NCBI RefSeq assembly: GCF_905147045.1
Contig: NC_065888.1
Coordinates: forward strand, 5,461,001-5,525,000
Direction: 5' to 3'
Length of the DNA stretch: 64,000 nt
Origin: Nymphalis io
Taxonomy: Eukaryota > Arthropoda > Insecta > Lepidoptera > Nymphalidae
Both the position numbers and the translations under genes were made by a program. Each line of letters opens with the position of its first letter. The stretch's first letter is position 1. Shown one piece after another: positions 31,896 to 44,663 of this stretch. The notes under the pieces are model-generated. The model was not told where the DNA came from, did no database searches, and worked only from the letters and a program-made list of their open reading frames with translations.

Positions 31896-32613
31896 CAAAA
31901 TGTCCTATAACTCTATCTAAAAATAAGCAAAAAATTTATTAGCAAGAGTAAAAGTTATACAAATGTACATACATTAAAATTTGTGCAAAATTAGTTTGAA
32001 AAGTATATTAATACTAGATGCAGTCGTCGCCGGGAAAGAACAAGTCTTAGTTATTGTATGTATATTATTGTAGGTTCAATAAAAAAAGTATAAAAAATTG
32101 TTTCTGTCTACAGTACATACAATCTCATCGTTAGCACATAAATATTATGTACGTGTAATAATGTGTGGGTTGGGTTGCGGAAGGGAATTTTACGGACCAA
32201 TACATCTGCGGTTACTCAGTAGGTACCAGCCGAGTCGTTAGCTTAAACTTACACAAACATTTACACGAACAATACAATATACCGGAAAATAAAACGCCAC
32301 TTGAAATAGAGAAAACAATAGAAATTTTCTTTTCATAAAGTTTACTTTAGAAAAAAGTCCGTGACAAAACAAGTTAGACCGGCGCAGTATAAAATTAATA
32401 AAGCTTAGTACGGCTAAGAGGAATTCATAATCTGTAGACCCTTTTGTTATGAAACTAAAATATAAATGAAAAAACCGGGCAAGGCTAGTCGGACTAGCGC
32501 GCCGATGGTTCCGTACCACCACACAGTACTAAAAGATTTACCAGGTTATTTTAAGATTTACAATCTACAGTCATTTTGGTTTTCCGTTAATTTGTTGGTA
32601 AAAAACAATTTCC
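31896..32613. other. AT-rich DNA, no gene seen
   Basis: A minus-strand open frame at 32238-32522 is low-complexity hydrophobic (Phe/Leu-rich, AT-driven), lacks a partner exon and is not supported. Confidence 0.4.
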
Positions 32614-32893
32614 TAATAGGAAGGTGGACGAGCATATGGGCCACCTGATGGTAAGTGGTCACCAAACGCCCTTAGACATTGGCATTGTAAGAAATGTCAA
32701 CCATCGCTTATAGCCAATGCGCCACCAACCTTGGGAACTAAGATTTTATGTCCCTTGTGCCTGTAATTACACTGACTCACTCACCCTTCAAACCGGAACA
32801 CAACAATATCAAGTATTGCTGTTTTGCGGTAGAATATCTGATGAGTGGGTGGTACCTACCCAGACGAGCTTGCACAAAGCCCTACCACCAGTA
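32614..32893 (-). mobile_element. Family A element without A-tail
   Basis: Minus-strand copy of the same subfamily as 26744-27048 (AACGCCCTTAGAC, CGCTTATAGCC). It ends abruptly at AATAGGAAGG with no T-run, so its A-tail was lost or never copied. An unrelated hairpin-ended repeat follows at 32946. Confidence 0.9.
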
Positions 32894-32945
32894 AAATTTT
32901 CTTATACTTGTATCACAAGATATTGCTTCTTGGCAAATTTCATGA

Positions 32946-33220
32946 TTCTAAGTCAACGGGAGGTACCCTATAGGTTTTGCTTCCTTTTGCAAATGTATGG
33001 GAAATGCGACATAAACGGTCATATCTTTTGATTACGACTTAGATTGACTTAGAGATTTGATTTTTTCACAGCTCCAAGGGACCGCAAACTTAAGTGTTTA
33101 GTATTAATTTTAACTTTATACCTCTACGTATTCCTGAGAAAAAGGGCATTGACAGACAGACGAATATCGAAGTGATCTTATAAGGGTTCTTTTTTTATTA
33201 GAGGCACGGAACCCTAAAAA
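32946..33220 (+). mobile_element. Hairpin-ended interspersed repeat, unclassified
   Basis: Contains GTCAACGGGAGGTACCCTAT, a GACAGACAGACG run, then ATAAGGGTTC, a T-run and GGCACGGAACCCTAAAAA. The arms AGGGTTC (33183-33189) and GAACCCT (33209-33215) can pair as a terminal hairpin. The wording is a very common lepidopteran repeat; I do not know its class. Confidence 0.6.
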
Positions 33221-33261
33221 TGACTGTAGGTTGTAAGTAGATGCTAGAAACTTGTCACTGG

Positions 33262-33495
33262 CAGCCGAGATGGTTCAGTAGTTAGAACATTTGAATCTAA
33301 GCAGAAGATCGCGGGTTCAAAAATCCGGCACTATTGAATTTTCATATATTTCATTTGTTTTTAAATTGATGCTCTCTTGCTCAGTGGTGAGCATAATGTT
33401 GCAACCTGCATGTATGGAATGAAATTTTGTGACATGTATACATGACCACTAACTCGATTGGTGCAATTTGGTGAAAAAAGTCCCAAACTTTATCC
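33262..33495 (+). mobile_element. Old family C SINE
   Basis: Plus-strand copy with recognisable head GCCGAGATGGTTCAGTAG and box B region CGGGTTCAAAAATCC, then a diverged body (TGAATTTTCATATATTTCA, CAACCTGCATGTATGG). The tail is lost. Confidence 0.7.
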
Positions 33496-33768
33496 ATTTA
33501 CATGCTCTTATTTTACTTTAAAACAACTATTACGATGTCAATATAACTTGTTGCTGTTCGCTACAATGACAATATATGTGAACCATTGTCAGCCAAATGA
33601 GCTACTTCATAATTTGTTTGTATATATAATAATACGATAAATACCAAAACTTAGAAATAAATGACCTTTTTTACTTAATCAATTTGTAAATGGTTAACTT
33701 TTGACTTTTTATTTATTTGAATTTTATTATAATGAAAACAATCTCATCTCGCTTAAAAATAAAGATAC

Positions 33769-34076
33769 AGTAACAGCCTGTTAATGTCCCACTGCTGGGC
33801 TAAGGCCTCCTCTCCCTTTTGAGGAGAAGGTTTGGAGCTTATTCCACCACGCTGCTCCAATGCGGGTTGGTAGAATACACATGTGGCATAATTTCAATGA
33901 AATTAGACACATGCAGGTTTCCTCACGATGTTTTCCTTCACCGTCAAGCACGAGATGAATTATAATCACAAATTAAGCACATGAAAATTCAGTGGTGCTT
34001 GCCCGGGTTTGAACCCACGATCTTCAGTTAAGATTCACGCGTTCTAACCACTAGGCCATCTCGGCTTTTTTTTAAT
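33769..34076 (-). mobile_element. Family C SINE, intact, 14-bp target duplication
   Basis: The best preserved C copy. AAAAATAAAGATAC is found at 33755-33768 and 34077-34090 as the target duplication. On the element strand the order is: ATTAAAAAAAA, head GCCGAGATGGCCTAGTGG, box B GGGTTCAAACCCG, body, tail GGCTGTTACT. The A-run is therefore at the tRNA end, and the tail end carries no A-run. The minus-strand open frame at 33781-33969 is not a gene. Confidence 0.95.
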
Positions 34077-34090
34077 AAAAATAAAGATAC

Positions 34091-34857
34091 TCCAACTTAT
34101 ATTACGGTAAAATTTATATTTACCTATTCATTATATTACTAACTCAAATGCTATGAATATTTTCCACTCAACTTTAATCAAATGAATTTTATAGATAAAA
34201 GAAATGAAATACGATTAAGATAAAAAGACGCCGCGAAATATATATACATATTCATATAACCGAATATTACCATACTAAATATATGAGTAGGTAAGTTTGT
34301 TTGTTTGTTTTTGTTACAAGTAATGCAATTTTAGTTTTAAAGAGGAAATGTTGCATATAATATTTGTTTATATAGTTATTAATATAAAAATGTACGTAAT
34401 AATGTACTCTATAAAATCAACTATATTTTTCTTCCTTATTGTTTTTCATTTTAAATATAAAAAGTATATAGCCAAGAGGCGATCATTTATTGATCAAAAT
34501 GTATAATTTAGGAACCTTGATTTTATTGTATAAAACCATACGCATACACACGTTTAATTTTTATTTAATTTAACAACAGAAGCTATTTGTACGTTTTCCG
34601 AAATGTATTAAACCGTACACATTCCCCACAAAGATTTACTGACTCTGCATTCGAATAACAGGTATAAGAAGTTTATTTGTTCCTTGTTGTAACTTACAAT
34701 ATAAAATTGAGATAAGTACCTACCTTCAACAGCACCAACTAGCTAACGTGGACTGAGTCCAGTAGGTGTTTTCATTATACGTTCATTTATACGTCTTCCA
34801 TATGTTGCTGAAGGAACCAGGTCCACACTTATATATATGATGATCATAACAATAATA
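34091..34857. other. AT-rich DNA, no gene seen
   Basis: Includes a short GTTTGTTTGTTTGTTTTTG run near 34300. No supported gene or known repeat. Confidence 0.4.
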
Positions 34858-35120
34858 ATGTCCTCCAGACCGATTTTGGCCACAGCGGCCAATCTCAAGA
34901 GAGATTAGTCAATTACGCAGGAGATATTATAGTGCACATGCGTGTGCGCAAACACAGGTGCACTCTTTTTTATTGGCCCGACCTGGGAATTGAACTCACA
35001 AAGAAGAGAGATTACAGTTTTTTTGAAAGCTTGTAAGTTATTGAACCGTCAGTTATCGATGTGAAGAGGGTAGTTCAACGCATGTGACGCTGTAGTCGCG
35101 CGTCTAACCAATAGGGACGT
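34858..35120 (-). mobile_element. Family E SINE with internal deletion
   Basis: Minus-strand copy carrying TCCTCCAGACCGATTTTGG, GGCCAATCTCAAGAGAG and GTGCACATGCGTGTGCGC, then jumping to GGCCCGACCTGGGAATTG, which is the tRNA-head side. About 100 bases present in the 50.3 kb copy are missing between them. The head end near 35100 (GCGCGTCTAACCAATAGG) is uncertain. Confidence 0.75.
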
Positions 35121-37104
35121 GTCTATTTGGTTTCCTCTATTATGAATTAAAAAAGTACTCGAAGTCATTCCCAAAACAAAAAACGAAATAAATCTTATTT
35201 TTACTGATAGTGTGTTTTTATAAATTGAAACAAAAAATATTTATTATTAAGTTCATAGTATAAATTCTCATAAAAAATTAATTAGAAGTTTATGCCGGTT
35301 CGGTAGAAATGTTTCTTTTATATTTGTTAATATTTTGCCGACAATAGAGAATATGTATTAAGAAGCAACAGTCAATATTGATATCTTTATCTAATAACCT
35401 CCGTTGGATTGCTTGCGCGTACTACAGTGACGACCCCACGATTAGCCCACCTTTGCGGGATTCCAGTTGATAGGGGAGATCCCGGCTTCCAGAAAACCCC
35501 TCAGAAGCCCAGCGACGCTTACGTCGGGGTAAAATGAGCATATAGCGCCGATAGCCTCTATCAGCTGTTTTAACCTATTCGGAGATTAATTTACAAAAAT
35601 CTATCTATACTTTAGGCCAGTGGTTGAAGCTGTGAGTTATTTGTTAGTTGAGTTGTCGTTGAGTCAATGTGTAAAAAGTGCAATATACTTATAATAATTA
35701 AAAAATATATATAATAATATTAATTGTAAACTCATGCGAAGTCAGGTATCTAATACAACACATTATATTATATATTTTATAAACGTGTTTTAATATATTG
35801 TTTTAAGCATTTAAAATACAGACGGTGTCTAGCCTTATATTCAAATGAAAAATATTAAAGCATCTACAAAATCAAATTTATACATCCGCTGTCATATAAG
35901 AACTCATTCTCGGAACATGTTTGATTTAAACTTTAAAACAAAACATATGCAAATACGACGTACCACCCGTCGCGGCTTTGGCACCATACTGGGCATCACG
36001 TAAAAAAACAATAATTCATTAATAGACACTTATTTCAATGTGATAAAGTTCAATTTCGTTTGTATTTTCAAACGTCGGAAAGATACGGGCCTAGATTTAT
36101 GTAGATATCCTGACGGCATACACGTTGTAGGCTTACATCAATTTCTTACTTGTAGATGATTTACTCGATAAGACATAAGATATTAGAGACATTGCACCTT
36201 TCACAACGACATTGAAATGCTTACAAATAAGAGAATTAATAATACAGATTATAAAAAACAATCTATTGTTTAGAAATATAAATTAGAATTTTTTGTTCCT
36301 TTTTCGAATTGAATAATAGTATTAATGTTAAGGTTACCTTCAATATGTTCACGTTTCGAGAATATCTACTCAATGAAGCTAATAAATCAAATTGTTAAAG
36401 AAATAACACATTTTCTAAACTATTTCTTAGGGATGAATGAGGATATTTTAATAAATATTTAATATACTTAGCAGACTTGCTAATTGCCCAGCAGAGCTAG
36501 CCCATTTGAAAGTCCACGTACCATCGTTTGTGGTTACCATCATTAGGCAATGGTGTGGATTTAGAGTGGTCGCCTAGAAATTACTCGCTGTATAACCAAA
36601 TTATGTATTAGTTTTAAAATTTTGCTTCATAGGATAATGATAAACTAATCCTAACTTTATTAACTACAAAATCTATGAAAAGCAATCTTTTTACAGAAAA
36701 AAATGATTAATTAATTTTTTTACAAGATCATTATTAATCAAAACAAATGAAAACAGTATTTCAATACATATTAAATATGTTTAAAACAAACGTACATTAT
36801 TGTATTGTGGAAATTACAAACAATTTTATCTATAACTAGACTTTATATAATGTACTTGTTTTTTAGTAGCTATTTAATATAAAAAGAAAGCGAATAAAAC
36901 ACATCACCCGAATTTTCATAAATAAATAGCGAAATATATGAAACACAGGATACTAATATTCATTAGGCTTTAACGTGTCATATTTTATATTGCGAGTCAC
37001 GTATCAAATTGCTGGGTTCAAATTGACTATGGTATAATACGTAGATTTTATCGTATATTTATTAAAATCAATTAGCCGAGTATATGGTAAGTAACAGGAC
37101 TGTT
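35121..37104. other. AT-rich DNA; family D-like fragment at 35399-35530
   Basis: No gene supported. CGTTGGATTGCTTGCGCGTAC with TACAGTGACGACCCC at 35400-35445 resembles the end of family D, and the following GC-rich stretch to about 35530 may be part of the same longer element. The remainder is AT-rich. Confidence 0.4.
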
Positions 37105-37400
37105 TCGTTTGTCTAGTAGCTAGAAATAAGGCGCAGATCCCGAAGTAATGGGTTCAAACCGATGGGTTCGAGCCCCAGGTTGAGACTCGGAGAGCACGTA
37201 AAGCCCATGCTTCTGAACCGAAACTCTTTCTGGTCTTGTCGAATTGTCGTCCTATCAGATCATGAGAGTAAGGGAATAGAGAGCATCTGTGTTTTCGCAC
37301 ACACTTGTGCACTATAATATGTCCTACGCAGTTGGCTAATCTCACTTGTGATTGGCCGCCGTGGCTGAAATCGGTCAGGAGGACATCATCATCAGTTAAC
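37105..37400 (+). mobile_element. Family E tRNA-derived SINE, diverged
   Basis: Plus-strand copy with a head containing CTAGTAGCTAGAAATAAGG, a box B-like GGTTCGAGCCCCAGG, then AGAGCACGTAAAGCCC, GAATAGAGAGCATC and GATTGGCCGCCGTGGC. It aligns along its length with the 50.3 kb copy. The minus-strand open frame across it is not a gene. Confidence 0.75.
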
Positions 37401-37727
37401 AGGATAGTTACCCACTTGTAAATTAAACTTATTGTCAAAGTTAGTTATTTTGTCTAATGGCAAGTTAGACGTATAACACCAAGTTACCCACCACGTAAAG
37501 TCAATACAGGATGTATTCCTGGGGCATGGTATTTGTTTCTATAATATGACTCCGCAGATATTTTACTGGGCCTAAATCTAAAACGTCCTTTCATAAAATC
37601 TTATTAAGAAAAACATGGTCTTACTTGAGATAATACTAATTATTTATTTTGGAATCAAACTGTAATATAATATTAATAAAACTCAACCAATAATAATTTC
37701 CAATATCACATGAAAATATAAAAAAAA

Positions 37728-38025
37728 GCCGAGATGGCCCAGTGGTAAGAACGCGTGAATCTTAACCGATGATCGTGTGTTCAAACCCGGGCAAGCACCA
37801 CTGAATTTTCATGTGCTTAATTTGTGATTATAATTCATCTCGTGCTTTACGGTGAAGGAAAACATCGTGAGGAAACCTGCATGTGTCTAATTTCACTGAA
37901 ATTCTGTCACATGTGTATTCCACCAACCCGCATTGGAGCAGCGTGGTGGAATAAGCTCCAAACCTTCTCCTCAAAATGAGGAGAGGAGGCCTTTAGCCCA
38001 GCAGTAGGACATTCACAGGCTGTTT
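37728..38025 (+). mobile_element. Family C SINE, full length
   Basis: Plus-strand copy from GCCGAGATGGCCCAGTGG to CACAGGCTGTTTCG, preceded by a 7- to 8-base A-run. Box B reads GTGTTCAAACCCG, one change from the consensus. Only a few differences from the 49.5 kb copy. Confidence 0.92.
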
Positions 38026-39539
38026 CGATATTAAAATGGACTATTTACAAATGAAATTATAAAAACAAAACAAATTAAATAAGAAAGATAGATATGGCAT
38101 AGAGAGAAAGAAAACTATAACATTATAATAAATTAATTAAATCATAATCACACAAATTCAATAGCTATAGAAAAGCGTGGATTTAGTACGTGTTGATTTT
38201 CAAGCACGCTAAATAATAAAATTTTATTGTATTTAATGAATATACCTATGTAATATAATTGATTTAAAAGAGTTTTTACCAATTAAATACTGTATAAGAA
38301 CCTTGCGGGTTCTTCTCGATAATATCTACATACTGAACCGGTTGAAATTTTAATTTTATTTTAATTCTGTAATATAAAGATTCAAAAGTCAAATTCTTAT
38401 AAGAGCCTACTTGTTTAAAGAACGTTTTGATTTTATCTTAAGGACGAAAAGAAGTAAGCCTATTTCATTCAAATGATTTTTTTTATAAGCAGAATATTAT
38501 TACCAAATTAATCAAGAAAAACACGCCAAGTTCACCCTCAGTTCATTAAATGTATTAGGAATTCCTTTCACAGCTGAATTTTCCGTCGTTTAGGCTGCTT
38601 TAAGCGAAAATATTATTTTTCACAATTAACGACCCCGCTCATGATTTAGTGGGGTACGTTGCGTGCCGGACATTTTTGCGTCTTCTCGTAGCTCTATAAA
38701 TAACGAAATTAAGGAGAAACCGTTGCAATTATAATTTGAAACAAAAATACCATTTTGCTAAAAAATCTCATTACATGGTGTCTGATGATGTTGAAAACAA
38801 GAGATGTTGCTTGCTTGTTCTACTTTATTACGCGTGACATAAAAACTATTTATAAAACTTTTAAAAATAATAGAACAATAAAGGGCATAAATTGTGTTGT
38901 GAAAAGTTGCTACTATAAAAACTTTTGACGCTGTTTTTAAAATTTACCCTGATGCTATTGTAGCGCCACCCTAATTTAACGCATTTTGGCGCAGACTTTT
39001 TCAAACACAGAGATCTTTACCTGTACCTTCCAAAATAAAAACGAATATGATGTAGATAAATGCCGCTTAAAAAAATTGCAAAACATTTATTTTAACAAAA
39101 GAAAATAAAAATTAAATATTAGTATTTTTTATATTCAAATTTTACGTATTTCAGATTACTTAGATTTGTGATTAAATATTAATAACAGAAGAAGATACTA
39201 GTAAGTAGTATTGTACTTCTATTTCTAATTTTTAGTACTGTCCTACTTACTATTACTAGTACAGTAAACTTTTTAAATGTTAAAGCTATTTTGACCTATA
39301 TAATCTTGAGTCTTGTACATATTCTTTAGGAAAAAAACTGACATATTTGTCTGTGCTACATACGGTTGAAGCACGTACCTCCTACACGTAAGAAAAACTG
39401 GAATGCAGGAAAACTTCGTCTCTGCAATATGTACAAGTATACTTCCTTTTAAGTAATATAATTTGTTCATAGCGTAAATAAATAAAATCAAATAGTTTTA
39501 GTTAAATTATAAACAAGTCACCAAATGGAAATACTAATT
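38026..39539. other. AT-rich DNA, no gene seen
   Basis: Short less AT-rich patches at 38630-38700 and 38920-39010 (TGTAGCGCCACCC, TTTTGGCGCAGAC) have no repeat partner in the window. A minus-strand open frame at 39273-39491 has no splice support. Confidence 0.35.
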
Positions 39540-39712
39540 AGCATGGGCTTTCGTGCAGTCTTGGTACTGTAAGAATTATGTCACTTACAGCAATAATTAC
39601 AGTAGCTCAACCTTCAAACCGGAACTGAGCAATCCAAAATATAGTTGTTTGAAGGTAGCACGAGTGATAAGTGGGTGGTACATACCCAGTCGGGCTAAAA
39701 ACCCACTTACTT
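39540..39712 (-). mobile_element. Diverged family A relic
   Basis: Minus-strand fragment with ACCTTCAAACCGGAACTGAG, AATATAGTTGTTTGAAGG and AGTGGGTGGTACATACCCAG. The tail side is lost. Confidence 0.65.
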
Positions 39713-40924
39713 GAATAAGTACGTAAGTGAGGTAGTTACTCTTAATGGTAAATATTCTTAGGCAGTGCGTTGCATTGTATGATTGAGAATCAATGTTACG
39801 TATACAATTTATTATGTACTAAGCTATAACATGTATATTATACGGATGATGTGAATCTTTTAATCCTGGCACAGTTGAACACTTAACTGGACAGGAAAAT
39901 ATGAATATTAGTGATATCTAAGTCATAATCTTTATTTAATATAGAAGCATTACACTTATTTATTAATTATCACATATTTATCACGTTTGCAATGATATAC
40001 CTCTTATTTTAGACAGAAGAACCGGCGAAAGAAACATAGTGGAAATGTATATTTTTGTCAAAATTATTGTTTTTATATTCTTCAATTTATTATTAATATA
40101 ATGTATGTATAATACTTTTTATACGTTATAAATACATACAAAAAAGCACTCATAAGCATAATCCAGTAACAAGTTTCGCTGAGTCAGTTACGATGAAATA
40201 CGTATGCTAAGCAGACGAGGGTCTGATGAGATGGATCCTTGATGTGCGGATTTACAAACGAGTAAAACGAGCATTTCCTGACGACAAAGTATTGTTCGTA
40301 TTTGCACTGTGAATATAATTATAATAATTTAAAACACTATGGTAATAATAATAATTATTATCGTAGTTATTGTGTTTATTTATCCTTACTTATCCTCATT
40401 ATATACTAACCCTTTATTTATTTATTATTTATTTGTTACACTTCCACGTATTAACCATTTAACAGATCTTCGTAAAATTTGATACACATTGTCAAGCGTA
40501 CAGAAAAGACATAGGGAATGCCTGCCTTCCTCAAACGCGAGCAAAAAGTTAATTATAATGATTTTTTATATAATATAATTTTTTCCTTTATATATTTTTT
40601 CAACTTATTATGTTAGCTTTATTTAAATTATAAAGATAAATTTGCTAATAAAATAAGTATTTCTAAAAAAGAATACAACAACTAACATATAATACAAATA
40701 ATACATAACAGCAACATCAATATAATATATAATTATGAAAAAAAAAATGGTGCGAAGAGGAAAGCATTTTTACAGATATTGGAAGGAATATGCTGACATA
40801 TTACTGGTCATTTACAAGACATAGTGCTAGGTCAGTCAAACTTCGACCTTTACGATTTCGTTTAGACCCATTTTTTTTTAATTTGCTTTATCTTAAAATC
40901 TAAATTAAATCTATGTAATCATGA
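39713..40924. other. AT-rich DNA, no gene seen
   Basis: Contains a small self-complementary ATAATAATTATTAT-type stretch near 40350. No gene or known repeat. Confidence 0.4.
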
Positions 40925-41112
40925 ATACCAATATTCTAAATGCGAAAGTAACTCTTATCTGTCTCTTATGCTTTCACAGTTACACCTCTGAACCGATTTT
41001 GATGACATTTGTTATGTAGCAAGCTTGAACCCCAAGCAAGGATATATAGGCTACTTTTTTATAGCTAACACCGGGCCATCCTCCCCAAACACGTGGGTGA
41101 AGTTAACTTGTA
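40925..41112 (+). mobile_element. Helitron-like non-autonomous element
   Basis: Plus-strand copy: AATATTCTAAATGCGAAAG, CTTTCACAGTTACACC, GAACCGATTTTGATGAC, AAGCTTGAACCCCAAG and finally CACGTGGGTGAAGTTAACTTG. The order matches the short Helitron-like repeats of Lepidoptera; the terminal CTAGT is not preserved. Confidence 0.6.
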
Positions 41113-42263
41113 ATATTATAACACACTTTTTACAATCATACAGGCAGGTTCTCAACTCTTGAAGTCGTCTATGTCTACACTTTGGATAATTACTAGTTGA
41201 TTTCCAATTTATAATATTTTTAATATAAATATCATAATTTAATCATATTTATAATAAAAATATGTTCAAATTCTGTTTTTACTTCTAGCAGTTCAGTAAC
41301 AATACAACGACTCGACTGCTAGTAATTGAATATTCATATAAGTATACATTTTAATGTCTTAAATTTTACATGGTATTTTAGTATTGCCTTTAATTTAGGC
41401 CTTAATCTCGATCAACGGATTTTTTATTGTATTTTTGCTTTTGTCTAAAATCTGTTGTTTAATTATTGCTGTATAATCAAATGCGTATTGTTATATATAG
41501 ATATTATGGATTTAAAGAATCAAATTTCACAAAGAAGCAGTTAACCAGCAACATTGTCGCTGTGCAACATGGCCGAGGCTCCGCTATTAATAATCGTTTT
41601 TTTTTTGTGATTTCACACCAATCGAAATTTCTAATAACTATGAATCGCATTCAGGCTCCCTTTGAAATGAAACACGTCATCAAATGTAGTAAAATCCGCC
41701 ATTGTGTGTTAAATCTCTTACGACAGCCAGTTCTTTGTCGGACAAAGTTGTAAGACGCCATATGGCGTGCCCGACAAAGCCATTCACATTAATAGCGGAT
41801 TAACGCAACACATTGAAAAGATAGAATTTGACACGACACTATTTATTCATTCGTGATATTCCATACAGAAACGAAAATAAAATATTCTATTTGTAATAGA
41901 TTTAAGCGGCAAGGGTTGATCTTATATTAAATGGAGTATTTGGCACATGAACAACGAGTTATTTTCAATTCAAATATAGATTTCAGAGCTCACACAAAAT
42001 TTATATTCATAGACAAGGCGTCAAGCCGTTATGTGTAAATAATGTCGTGTCGAAGAACATTAAATAGATACACACTGCAAGCATACTTTTTACGACAGTC
42101 ATAATCTTAATAAGTTATAATTTAGCTGTGGTAAAGAGATACACAAATACATTATAACCATTACTATGATATTGAATTAACGACCCAATAAATATAATAA
42201 TCTCCTCAAGTTAAATTGTTCATATTATTTACTCTAAATTTCCATTTTATGTACTACAAAAAT
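41113..42263. other. AT-rich DNA with a nested inverted-repeat zone at 41.58-41.80 kb
   Basis: The zone 41581-41798 is bounded by CCGCTATTAAT and its exact inverse ATTAATAGCGG, and inside it holds the inverted pair CTTTGTCGG/CCGACAAAG around the palindrome ACGCCATATGGCGT. It may be a miniature inverted-repeat element. The open frame 41466-41753 crosses it and is probably not a gene. Confidence 0.4.
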
Positions 42264-42325
42264 ACTTGCCCGGATTTGAAACCGCTATCTTTTATGAGGT
42301 TTCACGTGTTCTAACTACTGAGCTT
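42264..42325 (-). mobile_element. Family C head fragment
   Basis: Only the tRNA-like end is left: TACTTGCCCGGATTTGAAACC through GTGTTCTAACTACTGAGCT, equivalent to the head of the 33.8 kb copy with about ten differences. Confidence 0.5.
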
Positions 42326-43189
42326 ATAATAATGTTTATGTACTATATCTACTTATAATAACGTTTTAACACACCAAAAATATTCAGGGACAGATGTGAC
42401 CAAATATAAATATTTTCCAGTCTAAAAAAGAAATACAATTATTCTTTTTATTAAAACGGTCATGCATTTGTTTCGTATCCTCACGCAATTAATATGATTT
42501 AAACGATAAAGCCATGCCAGGCTATTTCAAAACCGTTACAGAGACAATTATACGGACATAAATATACTCTGAAACATGTGGTAAATATTTTTAATTCGCG
42601 TCTCACGATATTGTAGCGTGACTTAATTTACTTCACAACCGAAACATATTCGAATCGAACATGTGAGTAACATGTACATGTAGATTATCTCCCGCGGAGT
42701 GCCAATAAATAACTTCGCAATTATAGTAACACTCAAGTACAATAGAGTAACCGGGGGTGGGTTCCACACAATGCGTGCCCCACAAGCATTACTTGTACAT
42801 TAAAATTATTACAAATTGCAATCGGATGGGCTCGAATCACATTACGAGCGCAAACAAAGCCCAGTTCATATTATTTACAACGAATTTCGTTAGAGGCGAG
42901 GTCTCTTTTATCGAGTTAAAATCAAATTATAAATCTCCGCTCAAATGAATTTCGCTAGGTCTACGCGTGCACGGCTCTGACTAAATTCAATTATGTACGT
43001 TGAATGTTTTCAACTGTAATTAATTAAACCGTTATGTTGGTTGAGAATGTATTTAACAGATTAATAATTTTTTTTTATAAATATACTGAAAAAATAATCT
43101 TTCGTATCTGTTTCTTAGGGCTTTGTCAGTTGTGAGCTATCATTTCGCTAAGGATATAAATAATAGTATAACAGCTTTCTACATCATAA
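42326..43189. other. Mostly AT-rich DNA; moderate-GC patch 42640-42990
   Basis: The patch is non-repetitive within the window and carries no supported exon (a 63-codon frame at 42757-42948 lacks splice context). It could be a conserved non-coding element; I have no direct evidence. Confidence 0.25.
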
Positions 43190-43393
43190 AATAGGTAGGT
43201 GAGCTGGCAAATAGGCAACCTGCTGGTAATTGGTGTCTTGTATCTGTGGTTACACTGGCTCATTCAATCCGAAGCACGACAGTACTAAGTATTGCTGTTT
43301 AACGGTAGAATATGTGAATGTAATGATAATTTATATGTAAATTGGTGCACCTACCTAACCAGACGGGCTTGCACAAAGCCCTATCATCAAGTA
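43190..43393 (-). mobile_element. Diverged family A relic with internal insertion
   Basis: Minus-strand copy with CTGGTAATTGGTG, GGTTACACTGGCTCATTC, AAGTATTGCTGTTTAACGG and CCAGACGGGCTTGCACAAAG. About 20 extra AT-rich bases (TAATGATAATTTATATG) sit where the consensus reads ATGAGTGGGTGG. Confidence 0.7.
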
Positions 43394-44658
43394 AATTTAG
43401 CTTTATTTAAATAGAAGCGCTATCAAATCGTTATTTAAGAAAACCAAATTTCCTGCTATATCATTTTAACGTACTTGTGATTTACCCTTTATTTTAAAAT
43501 AGTTTTTATATCTCAATAGAAATAAAATAACGTCCGTTTGGTGTCGCCCACCAGACTATTCCAGTCAAGAACATATTTTAATGTTTTCAGTGGGCGTTGA
43601 GTAGCGAAACAAAATAAATATTTTCACTACGATAGCGTTAACACGCATTGTTCTGCGTTCGGTGGTCATCGTAAATCCAGTGAGAGGAGCTATAACGAAG
43701 CCTATTGTAACTATAAATGTAGCATTGGTTACATTGTCATCCGACGGACGAATTTATACTTCGTCAATATTGTCTGAATTGAAAACATCAATAAGTATCA
43801 CTTTTATGTACAGTAATGTAGAGAGAGAGAGAGAGCTGAAATAAATAATTTGATATTAAAATATTTTATTATATAGAACTTGTTATCACGCTAAATAATT
43901 GGAAACATGATATGATCATTGGTTATTAAAATTTATTTAATCAATCAATGATTATTATTTTTAACATTCACGGCCTTACTTTAAACGTTAAGTGTCTAAT
44001 GCTGTGTCATCGTCTTTCACATGTCAAATAAATAATGACAGAAAGAGCGATGTCATTGTTTAACTACAGAGCTAAGCAACGTATATAAGTAAAGCCGTTA
44101 CTTTATTAATAAAGCTTGTTTACGAGGTATTATTAATATACTTATGTATTCAAATAACCTAAGACTCAGTATTGTAGCGTTGACTTTCCCGTCGCTATTC
44201 CTTATACTGTTTAGCTTTTAAGGATAAATTATTTAAATAATCAATAAATACTGAATTTCAAATCTAATACCTATCGTAACTTATTGGAAACATGCGTTTC
44301 GATACTGTGTATTGTTGCACATTGCGCCAACGCGCCCGATGGCACTCGCGATGTGTAGATATTTGATTAAAAAAAAAAAGCTTTTTTCTTACTTATAACA
44401 CTATTGGATCCTAAATTTATCATATACCTATTTCTCATTGTGAAACTGCTTGTTTTGCTGCGTTGATGTTATAGTGAATATCGTACACAGCTGATTAAGA
44501 TGTCCTGGGTTGATATACTAGATCGAGACAGTTTTTTTTTTAAATACACTATCATATATATAAATCAGCAACTAAAAGGCTACAGCATAATACAAAAGGC
44601 AAAATACCAAATGAATTTTCAAAGAAATATATTTAGCAGTACAATAAAAAAAAAAAAA
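43394..44658. other. AT-rich DNA; GA microsatellite at 43821-43835
   Basis: A 15-base GA run closes an open frame at 43662-43844 that has no splice support. No other recognised feature. Confidence 0.4.
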
Positions 44659-44663
44659 AAAAA

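Noticed and set aside
32238..32522. 94-codon minus-strand open frame
   Set aside because: Phe/Leu-rich from AT-rich DNA, no splice signals and no family resemblance; length is within chance expectation.
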